Positions 1 through 7,623 of a stretch of 35,208 nt of DNA are shown here, one piece after another. Origin of the DNA: Anaerolineae bacterium. Its GTDB lineage: Bacteria; Chloroflexota; Anaerolineae; B4-G1. The stretch is from the NCBI GenBank assembly GCA_030612585.1, contig JAUWNP010000025.1, forward strand, positions 1-35,208, in the 5' to 3' direction. A program made the translations under genes and the position numbers. The notes under the pieces were generated by a model, which was not told the origin of the DNA, did no database searches, and worked only from the letters and a program-made list of their open reading frames with translations. Every line of letters begins with the position of its first letter. Position 1 is the stretch's first letter.

Positions 1-40
1 TCTGAGGCCCTCTAAGGCCCTTCAGAGCCCTTCTGCGGCG
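1..40. repeat. Degenerate 10-base tandem repeat at window edge
   Basis: Three to four imperfect 10-base units, TCTGAGGCCC, TCTAAGGCCC, TTCAGAGCCC and the weaker TTCTGCGGCG, stand end to end. The array may extend beyond the window start. It resembles the other short tandem repeats here but has a different period. No gene is supported between here and 286 apart from the promoter. Confidence 0.35.
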
Positions 41-164
41 TTTGGCAAATTCATCAACCCCACCCTCAACGGCCGGCATGCCACTAGACGCACTCTGTGG
101 CCTCCCAAGCGCTTTTGGGTTTCGTTCTGCTACGAATCCCCGCCGCGATTGGTCTTTTTGCGTT

Positions 165-193
165 TTGTGGCCCATGCCTGGTTGTGCTATAAT
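165..193 (+). promoter_or_regulatory. Candidate sigma-70-type promoter for the HTH gene
   Basis: A perfect TATAAT lies at 188-193, 17 bases after TTGTGG at 165-170. The -35 matches consensus at three of six positions. Transcription would start near 200, leaving about 85 bases of leader before the ATG at 287. Because the promoter lies downstream of the in-frame start at 149, it argues against that longer reading. Confidence 0.45.
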
Positions 194-286
194 TACATAT
201 CAGAGTTGGCACGGAAGTTGTCGGCTGCATTAGTAAATGTAGCCTTGCAAGGGTCTCACAACACACGTCATAGCAAGGAGGTATCA

Positions 287-958
287 ATGGCTGAGGAGAA
301 GTTGGCCTTGCGAAACCGCATTGTTGGCCTGTTGCTGCGCGATGCACGTGAGCAAGCCAGGAAGACCAAGCGGGAATGCGCAACTGCGTTAGGAGTTTCC
401 ACCCGCACCATCACAGCGTATGAGAAGGGGCGCAAGCCCATCTCTCTGCCGGAGTTGGAGGTACTGGCCTACGTACTCGAGACTCCGATAATGCATTTCT
501 GGGAACGGGACTCGGAACTTGGGACAGAGGAAGAGCCGCTGCCGCTACGGGAGGTGCTGGCTCTGCGCCATCGCATCGTGGGGGCGCTCTTGCGCCAGGC
601 CCGGCTGGAGGCCGGGCTCTCCCAGAAGGAGTTGGCGAAGGTGGCGGGTTGCTCAACCAGCCGTCTCTCCGCCCACGAGCACGGGGAACAGCCTATCCCA
701 CTGGCACAATTGGAGTTACTGGCGCAATACCTGCATCTGCCTCTGGAGTACTTCCTCGATGATCAGGAGGGACCGGTGGGAGAATGGCACCGGCAGCAGG
801 ACGTCTGGTGCCGGCTCCGCGAACTTCCCAGAGAGGTGCAGGAGTTTGTCACTCTGCCCATTAACATCAAATACCTGGAAGTGGCGATGAAACTGGCCCA
901 GATGCCGGCCGGGGGATTGCGTGCCATTGCCGAAGGGCTGTTGGATATTACCTATTGA
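287..958 (+). CDS. Double XRE-type helix-turn-helix transcriptional regulator
   Basis: A protein of 223 residues, probably a DNA-binding regulator. Two Cro/C1-type (XRE) helix-turn-helix domains lie in tandem. The first, about residues 6-65, contains ALGVSTRTITAYEKGRKPIS. The second, about 86-150, contains KVAGCSTSRLSAHEHGEQPI. Each ends in a similar helix (LPELEVLAYVL and LAQLELLAQYL) followed by a P..(H/Y)F motif, so the second looks like an internal duplication. The roughly 70-residue C-terminal part is unrecognised. The ATG at 287 was chosen because AAGGAGGT (275-282) precedes it and because the promoter lies downstream of an in-frame start at 149. The TPR gene follows 35 bases downstream and may be co-transcribed. 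The target is unknown. Confidence 0.8.
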   Translation: MAEEKLALRNRIVGLLLRDAREQARKTKRECATALGVSTRTITAYEKGRKPISLPELEVLAYVLETPIMHFWERDSELGTEEEPLPLREVLALRHRIVGALLRQARLEAGLSQKELAKVAGCSTSRLSAHEHGEQPIPLAQLELLAQYLHLPLEYFLDDQEGPVGEWHRQQDVWCRLRELPREVQEFVTLPINIKYLEVAMKLAQMPAGGLRAIAEGLLDITY

Positions 959-993
959 TTGTAGACTGCAAATCGCAGATTGGGGGTGTAGTG

Positions 994-1542
994 ATGGACG
1001 AGACGACTCCTGCACAAGAGTTGAAAGAAGAAGGGCTGCGGTTGTTTCAAGAAGGGTTATACGAAGAAGCCGCCACTAAGTTTGGACAGGCCCAGGAGAT
1101 GTTCGCCGCCGAGGGGAACGAGGTCGAGGCGGCCGAGATGGTGAATAACCTGGGCGTGATTTACCGTCTGCAGGGTAAGTGGGACGAGGCGACTACGTCA
1201 CTGGATGAGGCCAGAGCGGCCTTCGTCCGCCTGGGCGACCGTGACCGTGAGGCACAAACACTGGGCAATCTGGGTGGGTTGCACGCCAACAGGGACGAAC
1301 GCGCCAAGGCGCAGGAATGTTTGCGTCAGGCAGCCGACATCTTCGCCGGATTAGGCGACGCTCAACGTCAGGGTGAGGCGCTGCTGGCGCTGGGGGTGCA
1401 GATGTGGAAGGCGGGCGACCGCAATGCTGGCCTGACGACCTACGAGGCTGGCCTGCAGACGCTGCGAAAACCGACGGCCAGCCAGAAGACGCTGCGTGGC
1501 CTGCTCAGCCTGCGCACCAGGTTGCTGAAAGGCAGCAGTTAG
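994..1542 (+). CDS. Tetratricopeptide-repeat protein
   Basis: A soluble 182-residue protein made of TPR-like helical hairpins, a protein-interaction scaffold. Repeats are visible as ELKEEGLRLFQEGLYEEAAT, then EAAEMVNNLGVIYRLQGKWD, then a unit with REAQTLGNLGGLHANRDERA, and a fourth with QGEALLALGVQMWKAGDRNA. No signal peptide or enzymatic domain is seen. The frame is open from a TTG at 955, but I prefer the ATG at 994: the extra 13 codons cover a repeat-like stretch, GACTGCAAATCGCAGATT, that overlaps the previous stop. The preceding HTH gene on the same strand suggests a regulator plus adaptor pair. Function unknown. Confidence 0.75.
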   Translation: MDETTPAQELKEEGLRLFQEGLYEEAATKFGQAQEMFAAEGNEVEAAEMVNNLGVIYRLQGKWDEATTSLDEARAAFVRLGDRDREAQTLGNLGGLHANRDERAKAQECLRQAADIFAGLGDAQRQGEALLALGVQMWKAGDRNAGLTTYEAGLQTLRKPTASQKTLRGLLSLRTRLLKGSS

Positions 1543-1544
1543 TA

Positions 1545-1581
1545 GTTAGCCGTCGGCGGTCAGCAAAGGATACCGGCTAAC
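1545..1581. terminator. Inverted repeat between convergent genes, possible bidirectional terminator
   Basis: GTTAGCCG (1545-1552) and CGGCTAAC (1574-1581) form a perfect 8-base inverted repeat with a 21-base loop. It sits between the TPR stop and the pheT stop, which converge. No T-run follows on either side, so Rho-independent termination is unproven. The wording (gttagc, cagtcagc, ctaacggctg) also matches the dispersed micro-repeat style seen near 26318. Confidence 0.35.
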
Positions 1582-1606
1582 TGCTGCCTGCTAACGGCTG
1601 ATTGGA

Positions 1607-4267
1607 CTAACTCCGCAGCGTCGCGCCCAGTTCCCGCTCCAACCGGCGGATGATCTCGCCCCGCAGTTTGGCGACTTCCCGGTCGGTCAGCGTACGATCG
1701 TCTGCCTGGTAGGTGAGGCGGTAGGCCAGACTCTTCTTGCCGGCTCCCACCTGCTCGCCCCGATAGACGTCGAACAGCACGACTGAGCGCACCAGCGAAG
1801 AGCCAGTCTGGGCGATGAGGTCACGCACGCGCACCGCCGGCAGGCCCTCGTCCACCACCACCGCCAGGTCCTCGTAGACCGGCGGGTGGACTGAGATAGA
1901 GGCCATCCTACGCGGTGCACCCCAGGCCGCCAGCAGCCTATCCAGGTCGAACTCTAACGCGCAGACAGGTTGCGCTGGCAGGTCGAACGGTTCCCGCACC
2001 AGAGGATGCAACTCCCCCATCACGCCCACCACGTCCTCCCCGACGCTTACCTGCGCACACCGGCCCGGATGGAAGGCGGGGTGCTTGCCAGGTTCGAACG
2101 TCCCCTTCAGCCCCAGTCCGGTCAGTAATGCCTCCACCACTCCCTTGAGGTCATAGAAGTCCACCGGCGTGCGGTCCTGTCCCGCCATCCAAGAGCGGGC
2201 ATCTCGCGGGCCAGTCGTCACAATGCACAGGTGACATGGCTCGTTTGGTAGCGTTTGCCCCTCCACCGGCAGGTAAACCGCGCCGACCTCGAAGATGGAC
2301 ACGCGATCGAGGAAGCGCAGGTTTTCGCGGGTGGTGTTGAGCAGGGAGGGCAGCAACGTTTGCCGCAGGTAGGCCCGCTCCGCAGATAAGGGGTTGCGCA
2401 CGCGCAAGTAGTTGCCCAGATCGAACTGTGATCCCTGGGGCCACAAATTCCCCTCGTCCTCAATGTCTACCATCGAATAGGTGATAACTTCGTCCAACCC
2501 ACAGCCGATCAGAAGGTCACGCACGCGCTCGGCCCCTTCCAGGCGCGGATTGGCCCGCTGCGAGGGCAGTTCGTCGCGCATGAGTGTCGTCGGGAAGCGG
2601 TCGTATCCCCAGATGCGCCCCACCTCCTCGGCCAGGTCCACGGGAAGTGTTACGTCGGGGCGGTGGGATGGGACGGTCACGGGTAAAGGAGTAGACGAGG
2701 AAGGAGTAGATGAGGAAGAGATTACCTGGAATTCCAGGGAGGTGAGGGTGCGCACGATCTCGTCGGTCGGCACCTCAATGCCCAGGACACGGGTGACGTA
2801 GGCCGGATCAAGTTCGATCACCCGCTGCGGTTGGCGGCCAGGGTACAGGTCGCCGATGACTGGGACGACAGCGCCGCCGCCCAGTTCCGCCATCAGGTGC
2901 GCCGCCCGCGCCGCCGCCTCGACCGTCAGCTCCGGGTCCACCCGCCGCCCGAATCGCTGGCTCGCGTCGCTCGTCAGTCCCAGCAAGCGGGAGGTGCGGC
3001 GGACGCTGAGGAAGTGGAAGTTGGCCGATTCCAGGAGGACGTCGGTCGTCGCCTCAGTGACCTCGCTTTTCAGGCCACCCATCACGCCGGCCACGGCCAC
3101 GGGGCCGCCTCCATCGGTGATTAGCAGCATCTCCTCGTCGAAGGTGCGCAATTCCCCATCGAGCGTCGCCATCTGCTCGCCGGGGTGGGCGCGGCGCACG
3201 ATGATTGCCGGGCGGTCGTCGCCTGGCCCTTCGGCATCGCTCAGGGCAGGCCCTTCGGCATCGCTCAGGGCAGGCCCTTCGGTATCGCTCAGGGCAGGCC
3301 CTTCGGTATCGCTCAGGGCAGGCCCTTCGGCATCGCTCAGGGCAGGCCTGGGGCGTAGCAGGTGGTAGTCGAAAGCGTGTAGCGGTTGTCCCAACTCCAG
3401 CATCACGTAGTTGGTGGTGTCCACGATGTTGTTGATGGGGCGCATCCCGGCACGGCGCAGCCGCATCTGCATCCAGAAGGGGGCGGGCCCCACCTTCACG
3501 CCCTGGATGAAGGCCGCCGAGTAGCGCGGGCATAGGTCGGGGTCGGCGATCTCCAGGACTAGAAAATCCGGCGTGAGGGTCAGTTCGGCTCGACTGATCT
3601 CGCCGAAGTCTGCCGGGTGGCGCTCCAGCACCTCGCGTACGCCCCTCTTGAGCGGCACATCGAGGAGCGCCGCCACCTCGCGCGCGACGCCGAAGACCGA
3701 GTACAGGTGAGCGAACGGCCCTTTGATGTCGAACTCCAACACCGCGTCGCCCAGGTAATCGGCCAGCGGTGTGCCGACGGGCGCGTCGTCGGGCAGGTAG
3801 ATGATGTCCATGTGCTCGTCGGAAAGGCCCAATTCTTTCTCCGAGCAAACCATGGCCCGGGAGGGGACGCCACGGATATTGGTCTTTTTTAGTTTCCTGA
3901 CGCGCCAGCCTTCAGCGTGGCCGTCGTAGAGGCGGACTCCCTCCATCGCGAATGCCACCTTGAGATGGAGATCGGACTGACCCCGCATCTCCAGCAGGCT
4001 GGGGGGTCCCGCCACGACGACCTCTGTCTCCGGACCGCCGTACTCCACCTCGGCCAGAACCAGCCGGTCGGCGTTGGGGTGAAAACGCACAGCGCGGAGT
4101 TCGCCCACGACGGTCTTCTCTGCCTCCCAGGGCAATTCGGCCCCCGGCAAGCCGATGTACTCGATCGTCTCCACCTCCAGCCCGGCCAGCGTCAGCCGCT
4201 CAGCCAGTTCGGAGATGGGTATGGTGATGTCCACGTAGTCTTTTAGCCAACTTAGGGGTACTTTCAT
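1607..4267 (-). CDS. pheT: Phenylalanine--tRNA ligase beta subunit
   Basis: The beta chain of the (alpha beta)2 phenylalanyl-tRNA synthetase, which charges tRNA-Phe in the cytoplasm. It starts MKVPLSWLKDYVDITIPISE as usual. An EMAP-like tRNA-binding OB fold spans about residues 40-155, followed by B3/B4 (GMRPINNIVDTTNYVMLELG, LHAFDY), B5 (YVTRVLGIEVP, DVTLPVDLAEEVGRIWGYDR), a catalytic-like core, and a C-terminal FDX-ACB anticodon-binding domain (SISVHPPVYEDLAVVVDEG to the end). At 886 residues it is longer than the usual 780-820, largely because two tandem-repeat stretches are read in frame. One is 40 residues of (PALSD[A/T]EG) between HAFDY and IIVRRAHPGE; the other is a short Ser/Thr/Pro run before the B5 region. 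The frame stays open through both. pheS lies 158 bases upstream. Confidence 0.95.
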   Translation of the reverse strand: MKVPLSWLKDYVDITIPISELAERLTLAGLEVETIEYIGLPGAELPWEAEKTVVGELRAVRFHPNADRLVLAEVEYGGPETEVVVAGPPSLLEMRGQSDLHLKVAFAMEGVRLYDGHAEGWRVRKLKKTNIRGVPSRAMVCSEKELGLSDEHMDIIYLPDDAPVGTPLADYLGDAVLEFDIKGPFAHLYSVFGVAREVAALLDVPLKRGVREVLERHPADFGEISRAELTLTPDFLVLEIADPDLCPRYSAAFIQGVKVGPAPFWMQMRLRRAGMRPINNIVDTTNYVMLELGQPLHAFDYHLLRPRPALSDAEGPALSDTEGPALSDTEGPALSDAEGPALSDAEGPGDDRPAIIVRRAHPGEQMATLDGELRTFDEEMLLITDGGGPVAVAGVMGGLKSEVTEATTDVLLESANFHFLSVRRTSRLLGLTSDASQRFGRRVDPELTVEAAARAAHLMAELGGGAVVPVIGDLYPGRQPQRVIELDPAYVTRVLGIEVPTDEIVRTLTSLEFQVISSSSTPSSSTPLPVTVPSHRPDVTLPVDLAEEVGRIWGYDRFPTTLMRDELPSQRANPRLEGAERVRDLLIGCGLDEVITYSMVDIEDEGNLWPQGSQFDLGNYLRVRNPLSAERAYLRQTLLPSLLNTTRENLRFLDRVSIFEVGAVYLPVEGQTLPNEPCHLCIVTTGPRDARSWMAGQDRTPVDFYDLKGVVEALLTGLGLKGTFEPGKHPAFHPGRCAQVSVGEDVVGVMGELHPLVREPFDLPAQPVCALEFDLDRLLAAWGAPRRMASISVHPPVYEDLAVVVDEGLPAVRVRDLIAQTGSSLVRSVVLFDVYRGEQVGAGKKSLAYRLTYQADDRTLTDREVAKLRGEIIRRLERELGATLRS
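2686..2715. repeat. 15-base tandem repeat inside pheT
   Basis: Two copies of AAGGAGTAGA(C/T)GAGG lie at 2686-2700 and 2701-2715. On the coding (minus) strand they encode a Ser/Thr/Pro-rich run between a strand ending LEFQVI and the motif VTVPSHRPDV. This is a loop insertion that keeps the frame. Confidence 0.7.
3225..3344. repeat. Five-copy 24-base tandem repeat inside pheT
   Basis: Five exact-length 24-base units start at 3225, 3249, 3273, 3297 and 3321. Units three and four differ from the others by one base (TAT for CAT). Each unit carries the inverted arms GCCCT and AGGGC around TCGG(C/T)ATCGCTC. Being a multiple of three, the array adds 40 residues to PheT (eight per unit) without breaking the frame. 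Related single elements occur in two membrane-protein genes, near 22438 and 25400. Confidence 0.9.
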
Positions 4268-4425
4268 CTGTTGGGTCTCCTGTATATCCGAAATGCGCTA
4301 TTTCATTCGGTTCTTCCCAGAGCGTCGCCGTCATTACTGTATGCCACACCCAGTATCACAAACACGGTGATAAACGCGACGATAGGACGCTCAGATTGTC
4401 ACCATTGTGTCACAAGTCATTCACC

Positions 4426-5448
4426 TCAGAACTGCCGCAGGAACCGCAGATCATTCCCGTAGAATAAGCGGATATCGTCAATGCTGTACTTGAGCATCGC
4501 GGGCCGCTCGACACCCATCCCAAAGGCAAAGCCGCTCCACTCGTCGGAGTCGTAGCCGCCGTTTTGCAGCACGACCGGGTGCACCATCCCCGCCCCAGCG
4601 ATCTCCAGCCAGCCAGAGTATTTGCAAACCCGGCAGCCCTCCCCACCGCAGAGGATGCAGTCCATGTCGGCCTCAATGCTGGGCTCGGTGAAGGGGAAAT
4701 AGGAGCCCCGGATACGGATGCTCCGCTCTAGCCCGTAGAGCCGCCGCGCGAACTCGGTCAACGTGCCGATCAGGTCAGTCATCGTAATGCCGTGTCCCAC
4801 CGCCAGCCCTTCCACCTGGTAGAATTGGTGCTCGGAGCGGGCGGTGATCTGCTCATAGCGGTAGCATTTGCCGGGCAGGATGACGCGGATGGGCTCCGGA
4901 TAGCGCTCGCGCATCACCCGGATCTGCCCCGGCGAGGTGTGCGTGCGCAGCAGGATTTCGTCGTTGATCCAGAAGGTGTCCCACATATCGCGGGCCGGGT
5001 GATGGGGTGGCATGTTGAGCAGCCCGAAGTTCAGTTCGTCGCTCTCGACGTCGGGGGCTTCGTAGACCTGGAAGCCCATCTCGGCGAAGATGGCGTAGAT
5101 TTGGCGCAACGTCTGGGTGGTGATGTGCAGATGACCGGGGCCGGTGGGACGGCCTGGCAGAGTGACGTCAAGAGTACCTTTTTCCAACTCGCGCCGCATT
5201 TCTTCCTGATGCAGCGCCTCAGAGCGGGCTTCGTAGGCTGCCTCCAGTGCCGCCTTGGTCTGATTGGCGGCTCGTCCGAAGGCCGGGCGCTCCTCCCTGG
5301 GCAGTTCCCCGACGGAGCGCAACAGTTGCGTCAGCGCGCCTTTCTTGCCCAGGTAGTGCCTGTGCCAGGCAGCCAGTGTCTCACTGTCCTCTACTTCCCC
5401 CAGCGCGGCAAGGGCTTCTTCTTCCAATTGTCTCAATTGATCAAGCAT
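4426..5448 (-). CDS. pheS: Phenylalanine--tRNA ligase alpha subunit
   Basis: The catalytic alpha chain of phenylalanyl-tRNA synthetase, a class II enzyme. It has 340 residues, the normal length. The N-terminal coiled coil (LRQLEEEALAALGEVEDSET to about residue 90) binds tRNA. The class II core follows, with GRPTGPGHLH, motif 2 around LLRTHTSPGQIRVM and CYRYEQITARSEHQFYQVEG, and motif 3 with the glycine-rich FGMGVERPAML near the C-terminus. A small Cys cluster (CILCGGEGCRVCKYSGW) occurs before motif 3, as in many bacterial PheS. GAGGAG (minus strand, 5457-5462) lies 8 bases before the ATG. The gene is preceded by a T-box leader and promoter, so pheS-pheT expression should respond to uncharged tRNA-Phe. 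pheT follows after 158 bases with no gene between. Confidence 0.96.
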   Translation of the reverse strand: MLDQLRQLEEEALAALGEVEDSETLAAWHRHYLGKKGALTQLLRSVGELPREERPAFGRAANQTKAALEAAYEARSEALHQEEMRRELEKGTLDVTLPGRPTGPGHLHITTQTLRQIYAIFAEMGFQVYEAPDVESDELNFGLLNMPPHHPARDMWDTFWINDEILLRTHTSPGQIRVMRERYPEPIRVILPGKCYRYEQITARSEHQFYQVEGLAVGHGITMTDLIGTLTEFARRLYGLERSIRIRGSYFPFTEPSIEADMDCILCGGEGCRVCKYSGWLEIAGAGMVHPVVLQNGGYDSDEWSGFAFGMGVERPAMLKYSIDDIRLFYGNDLRFLRQF

Positions 5449-5500
5449 CGGCTATACTCCTCATCAAGTGTCCAGCACCGAGTATCCAGAACGACAAACG

Positions 5501-5787
5501 CTCTCGTCCCTGAGGACGAGAGCGCAACACTCCCGTGGTACCACCCCACTTGGCTCCTGACGGAGCCCACTCATTCCACCGGCGGCGACTGCGAGCGCGA
5601 CCGGCTGCCCCGTTAACGCTGGGCCTGCGGAGCGGGTTACTTGCCGGATATCCGGTTTCACCCGTCGGCTCGGGAGCGAACTTCAGCGGACTTCCTCCGG
5701 GCAGGGCTCTCAGTCCACGACCCCGCCTCCCTGGCGGTTTCCCTCCGCCTACTCCTCTCCGTCACAGCCTTTCTGATGATCGGTTGT
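5501..5787 (-). promoter_or_regulatory. T-box leader (tRNA-Phe sensing) upstream of pheST
   Basis: On the minus strand the T-box core GGGGTGGTACCACGG (5547-5533) is followed by a 9-bp hairpin, CTCTCGTCC / GGACGAGAG (5522-5501, loop TCAG), in the usual place of the terminator. Further upstream is a Stem I-like segment with GTGACGGAGAGGAGTAGG near the start. A probable specifier codon TTC (5680-5678) sits in GAAGTTCGCTCC, resembling Bacillus pheS leaders. Uncharged tRNA-Phe would pair with the specifier and T-box and favour antitermination. The sequence after the terminator hairpin is only moderately T-rich (CGTTTGTCGTTCT), so translational control cannot be excluded. The exact ends are estimates. 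This leader fills the 371-base gap between pheS and the methyltransferase. Confidence 0.88.
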
Positions 5788-5794
5788 AGATTAT

Positions 5795-5823
5795 ATTATG
5801 CTGCCAAAGCGCCTTTTTGTCAA
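5795..5823 (-). promoter_or_regulatory. Promoter for the T-box/pheST transcript
   Basis: Read on the minus strand, a perfect -35 TTGACA (5823-5818), a 17-base spacer and CATAAT (5800-5795) form a strong sigma-70-type promoter. Transcription would begin near 5787, at the head of the T-box leader. The -35 hexamer overlaps the stop codon of the upstream methyltransferase gene (5822-5820). Confidence 0.75.
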
Positions 5824-6611
5824 GCCGCGTGCCCCTTCGCCGTTCTCCGCCGCACTGCCTCAAAGAGGATCACCGCCGTCGCTATTGCCACGTTGAGCGA
5901 CTCGACTCCCGCCGCCATGGGAATGGAGACCTGTCCTTGCGCAAGTGCACGCGCCCGTTCCCCCACGCCGGCCGTTTCGCCCCCTACGATGAGCGCCACC
6001 GGTTGTGTCCAGTCCACCGCTGTGTAGACCGTCTCGCCGCCGGCCGTTGTCATCCACACGTCGCAGCCGCTCACCGCCTCGGCGATGCCCTCCCACTTGA
6101 GCGCTGCCACCGGGAGGCGCAGGTGTGCTCCCGCGGCGGCCCGCACCACCTTGGGGTTGCTGGCGTCCACCGTGCCGGGCGCTAGTAGCACCTGATTCAC
6201 CCCCGCCGCAAGCGCCGTGCGTAGGATGGCACCCAGGTTGCCAGGGTCCCGCACGCGGTCGAGGATGAGCGTGAGGGTGGGATGCTCCGGGCGGGGTAGA
6301 TCTGGGATGGGAAGCACGGCCAAGATGCCCTGGGGGGTCTCAGTGTCGGAGCAGACAGCCATGACCGGCTCGCTCACGGTGTAACAGGGGACGTTCATCT
6401 CGTGCAGTGACGCCAGCAGCCTGCCGCCTCGCTCGTCGGCTTCTACCGATGCGGTGTAGAAAACGAAAGCAGGGGGGATGCCAGCGCGGATAGTCTCCTC
6501 GACGAGCCGTATTCCCTCGAAGACAAAGCGCCGCTCACGCTGGCGAACGCGCCGCCGGCTCTGCAGCCCCCGCACGTATCGGGCCTTGTCATTCTTCCGG
6601 CTGGTGATCAT
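5820..6611 (-). CDS. TrmH/SpoU-family RNA 2'-O-methyltransferase
   Basis: A 263-residue SPOUT-class methyltransferase that probably methylates a ribose 2'-OH of rRNA or tRNA using S-adenosylmethionine. The N-terminal substrate-binding part (about 1-100) carries RRRVRQRERRFVFEGIRLVE. The C-terminal trefoil-knot domain shows the three SpoU motifs: LILDRVRDPGNLGAILRTAL, then VALIVGGETAGVGERA, then SIPMAAGVESLNVAIATAVI. The ATG at 6611 (MITSRKNDKARYV) was chosen because that is where family members usually begin. The frame is open upstream to a GTG at 6770, but the extra 53 residues look non-coding and overlap hairpins. The gene lies between the LysM gene and the pheST promoter, whose -35 overlaps its stop. 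The substrate cannot be told from the sequence. Confidence 0.9.
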   Translation of the reverse strand: MITSRKNDKARYVRGLQSRRRVRQRERRFVFEGIRLVEETIRAGIPPAFVFYTASVEADERGGRLLASLHEMNVPCYTVSEPVMAVCSDTETPQGILAVLPIPDLPRPEHPTLTLILDRVRDPGNLGAILRTALAAGVNQVLLAPGTVDASNPKVVRAAAGAHLRLPVAALKWEGIAEAVSGCDVWMTTAGGETVYTAVDWTQPVALIVGGETAGVGERARALAQGQVSIPMAAGVESLNVAIATAVILFEAVRRRTAKGHAA

Positions 6612-6763
6612 CTCTTGATCGTCTCTGATGAGCAAAGGGCCGTGGGATACCCCGCGGCCCCTATCTCTCCTCGATTTTTCGCTGGCGCAACTATTTGATA
6701 GATTTGTGTCGGCGACTTTTAGTCGCTTTCCCCGTGCAGTGAGCGACTGAACGTCATTACGAG

Positions 6764-6784
6764 CCACCACAATCGCTGTGGTGG
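6764..6784 (-). terminator. Hairpin just after the LysM gene
   Basis: CCACCACA (6764-6771) and TGTGGTGG (6777-6784) form a perfect 8-bp stem with a 5-base loop, three bases beyond the LysM stop codon on the minus strand. No U-tract follows, so its role as a terminator is uncertain. A second hairpin-forming segment (GGGCCG...CGGCCC, about 6638-6659) lies nearer the methyltransferase start. Confidence 0.4.
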
Positions 6785-6787
6785 ATA

Positions 6788-7486
6788 CTAATGCGGTGGG
6801 ATACGCAGAACCTGCCCGACGTAGATGTTAGACGGGCTGGCGATGCCGTTGTACTGCGCCAGGTACAGATAACTTATGTTGTAACGTAACGCGATGCGGA
6901 ATAGATTGTCGCCAGGTTGTACCGTGTAGGTGGTATCGCCTGCGGGCGGCGAGGGCGGTTCGGTACCTGACGAGGGGATGGTCAATGTCTGTCCGACGTA
7001 AATGAGGGACGGGTTGGCAATACCGTTGGCACTGGCAATTGCCTGCGCCGTTGTGCCGTAGCGCAGCGCGATGCGAAACAGATTCTCTCCCCGCTGGATC
7101 ACGTGCGTAACACTGCCTGTGGGTGATGGCGTCTGAGTCGGCGCGGGTGTAGTGGGAACCGGCGTAGTGGGGATAGGAGTGGGTGCCGTGGTCGCCGGGG
7201 GCTGGGTCTGTGTGGGGGTCGGCTCGGTAGGCTGCTCAGTGGGTGATTCGGTGGGCGATTCGGTGGGCAATTCCGCCGTCGGGGGTTCCTCTCCCGTCTG
7301 GGCTACCCGTGTCGACTCCGCAGCCGCGGTAGCCCACATATCTTCATCTGACAAGGTGGCCTCTGCACCGCCCGCCGGCGTCTCTGTTACGTCGGAGGCG
7401 GCTGGCCGGTAACAGCCAGTCAGCAAGCCGAGCGCGATCAGCAGGCTTATCGTACCCAGAAACAGGGAGCGTCGGGTTTTCTCCAT
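6788..7486 (-). CDS. LysM-domain lipoprotein
   Basis: An exported 232-residue lipoprotein predicted to bind peptidoglycan or related GlcNAc polymers. The N-terminus has a positively charged start (MEKTRRSLFLG), a hydrophobic stretch and the lipobox LLTGC, giving a lipidated Cys near residue 25. A long low-complexity Thr/Pro/Glu linker (about 70-125) follows. Two LysM domains end the protein: HVIQRGENLFRIALRYGTTA... to VGQTLTIP (about 127-175), and YTVQPGDNLFRIALRYNISY... to VGQVLRIP (about 186-231). There is no catalytic domain. A perfect ribosome-binding site, AAGGAGGT, precedes the ATG, and a promoter lies 50-80 bases upstream. The gene is transcribed divergently from the aroH operon and is probably not functionally linked to it. 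Confidence 0.9.
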   Translation of the reverse strand: MEKTRRSLFLGTISLLIALGLLTGCYRPAASDVTETPAGGAEATLSDEDMWATAAAESTRVAQTGEEPPTAELPTESPTESPTEQPTEPTPTQTQPPATTAPTPIPTTPVPTTPAPTQTPSPTGSVTHVIQRGENLFRIALRYGTTAQAIASANGIANPSLIYVGQTLTIPSSGTEPPSPPAGDTTYTVQPGDNLFRIALRYNISYLYLAQYNGIASPSNIYVGQVLRIPPH

Positions 7487-7538
7487 TGGGCTACCTCCTT
7501 CGTCTGTGCCACACCAGCCGAGTTACTATACACTTTAC

Positions 7539-7567
7539 ATAGTACCACAATAATCCGGTGGCGTCAA
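7539..7567 (-). promoter_or_regulatory. Promoter of the LysM gene with overlapping palindrome
   Basis: On the minus strand TTGACG (7567-7562), a 17-base spacer and TACTAT (7544-7539) make a good sigma-70-type promoter. The -10 is one arm of an inverted repeat, TACTAT (7524-7529 on the plus strand) with ATAGTA (7539-7544), separated by 9 bases. This would suit a repressor site overlapping the -10. Confidence 0.6.
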
Positions 7568-7623
7568 GCGGGTTCAGAACCGTTCGATGGAATAGCCTGG
7601 GCGCGCGTCACGGGTAACTTGAC

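Noticed and set aside
3225..3344. Possible CRISPR array
   Set aside because: Units are contiguous with no spacers, lie inside pheT in frame, and have no cas genes nearby; it is a coding tandem repeat.
4268..4425. Possible small gene between pheT and pheS
   Set aside because: The open frame of 63 codons has no ribosome-binding site or similarity, and I see no convincing promoter or terminator in this gap.
4792..5616. Long open frame (274 codons) on the plus strand across pheS and the T-box
   Set aside because: It is antisense to an unmistakable pheS and runs into a structured leader; it has no recognisable domain and no ribosome-binding site. It is a GC-rich shadow.
6612..6770. N-terminal extension of the RNA methyltransferase to a GTG at 6770
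   Set aside because: The extra 53 residues have no family counterpart and overlap hairpin-forming DNA. The protein starts naturally at MITSRK.
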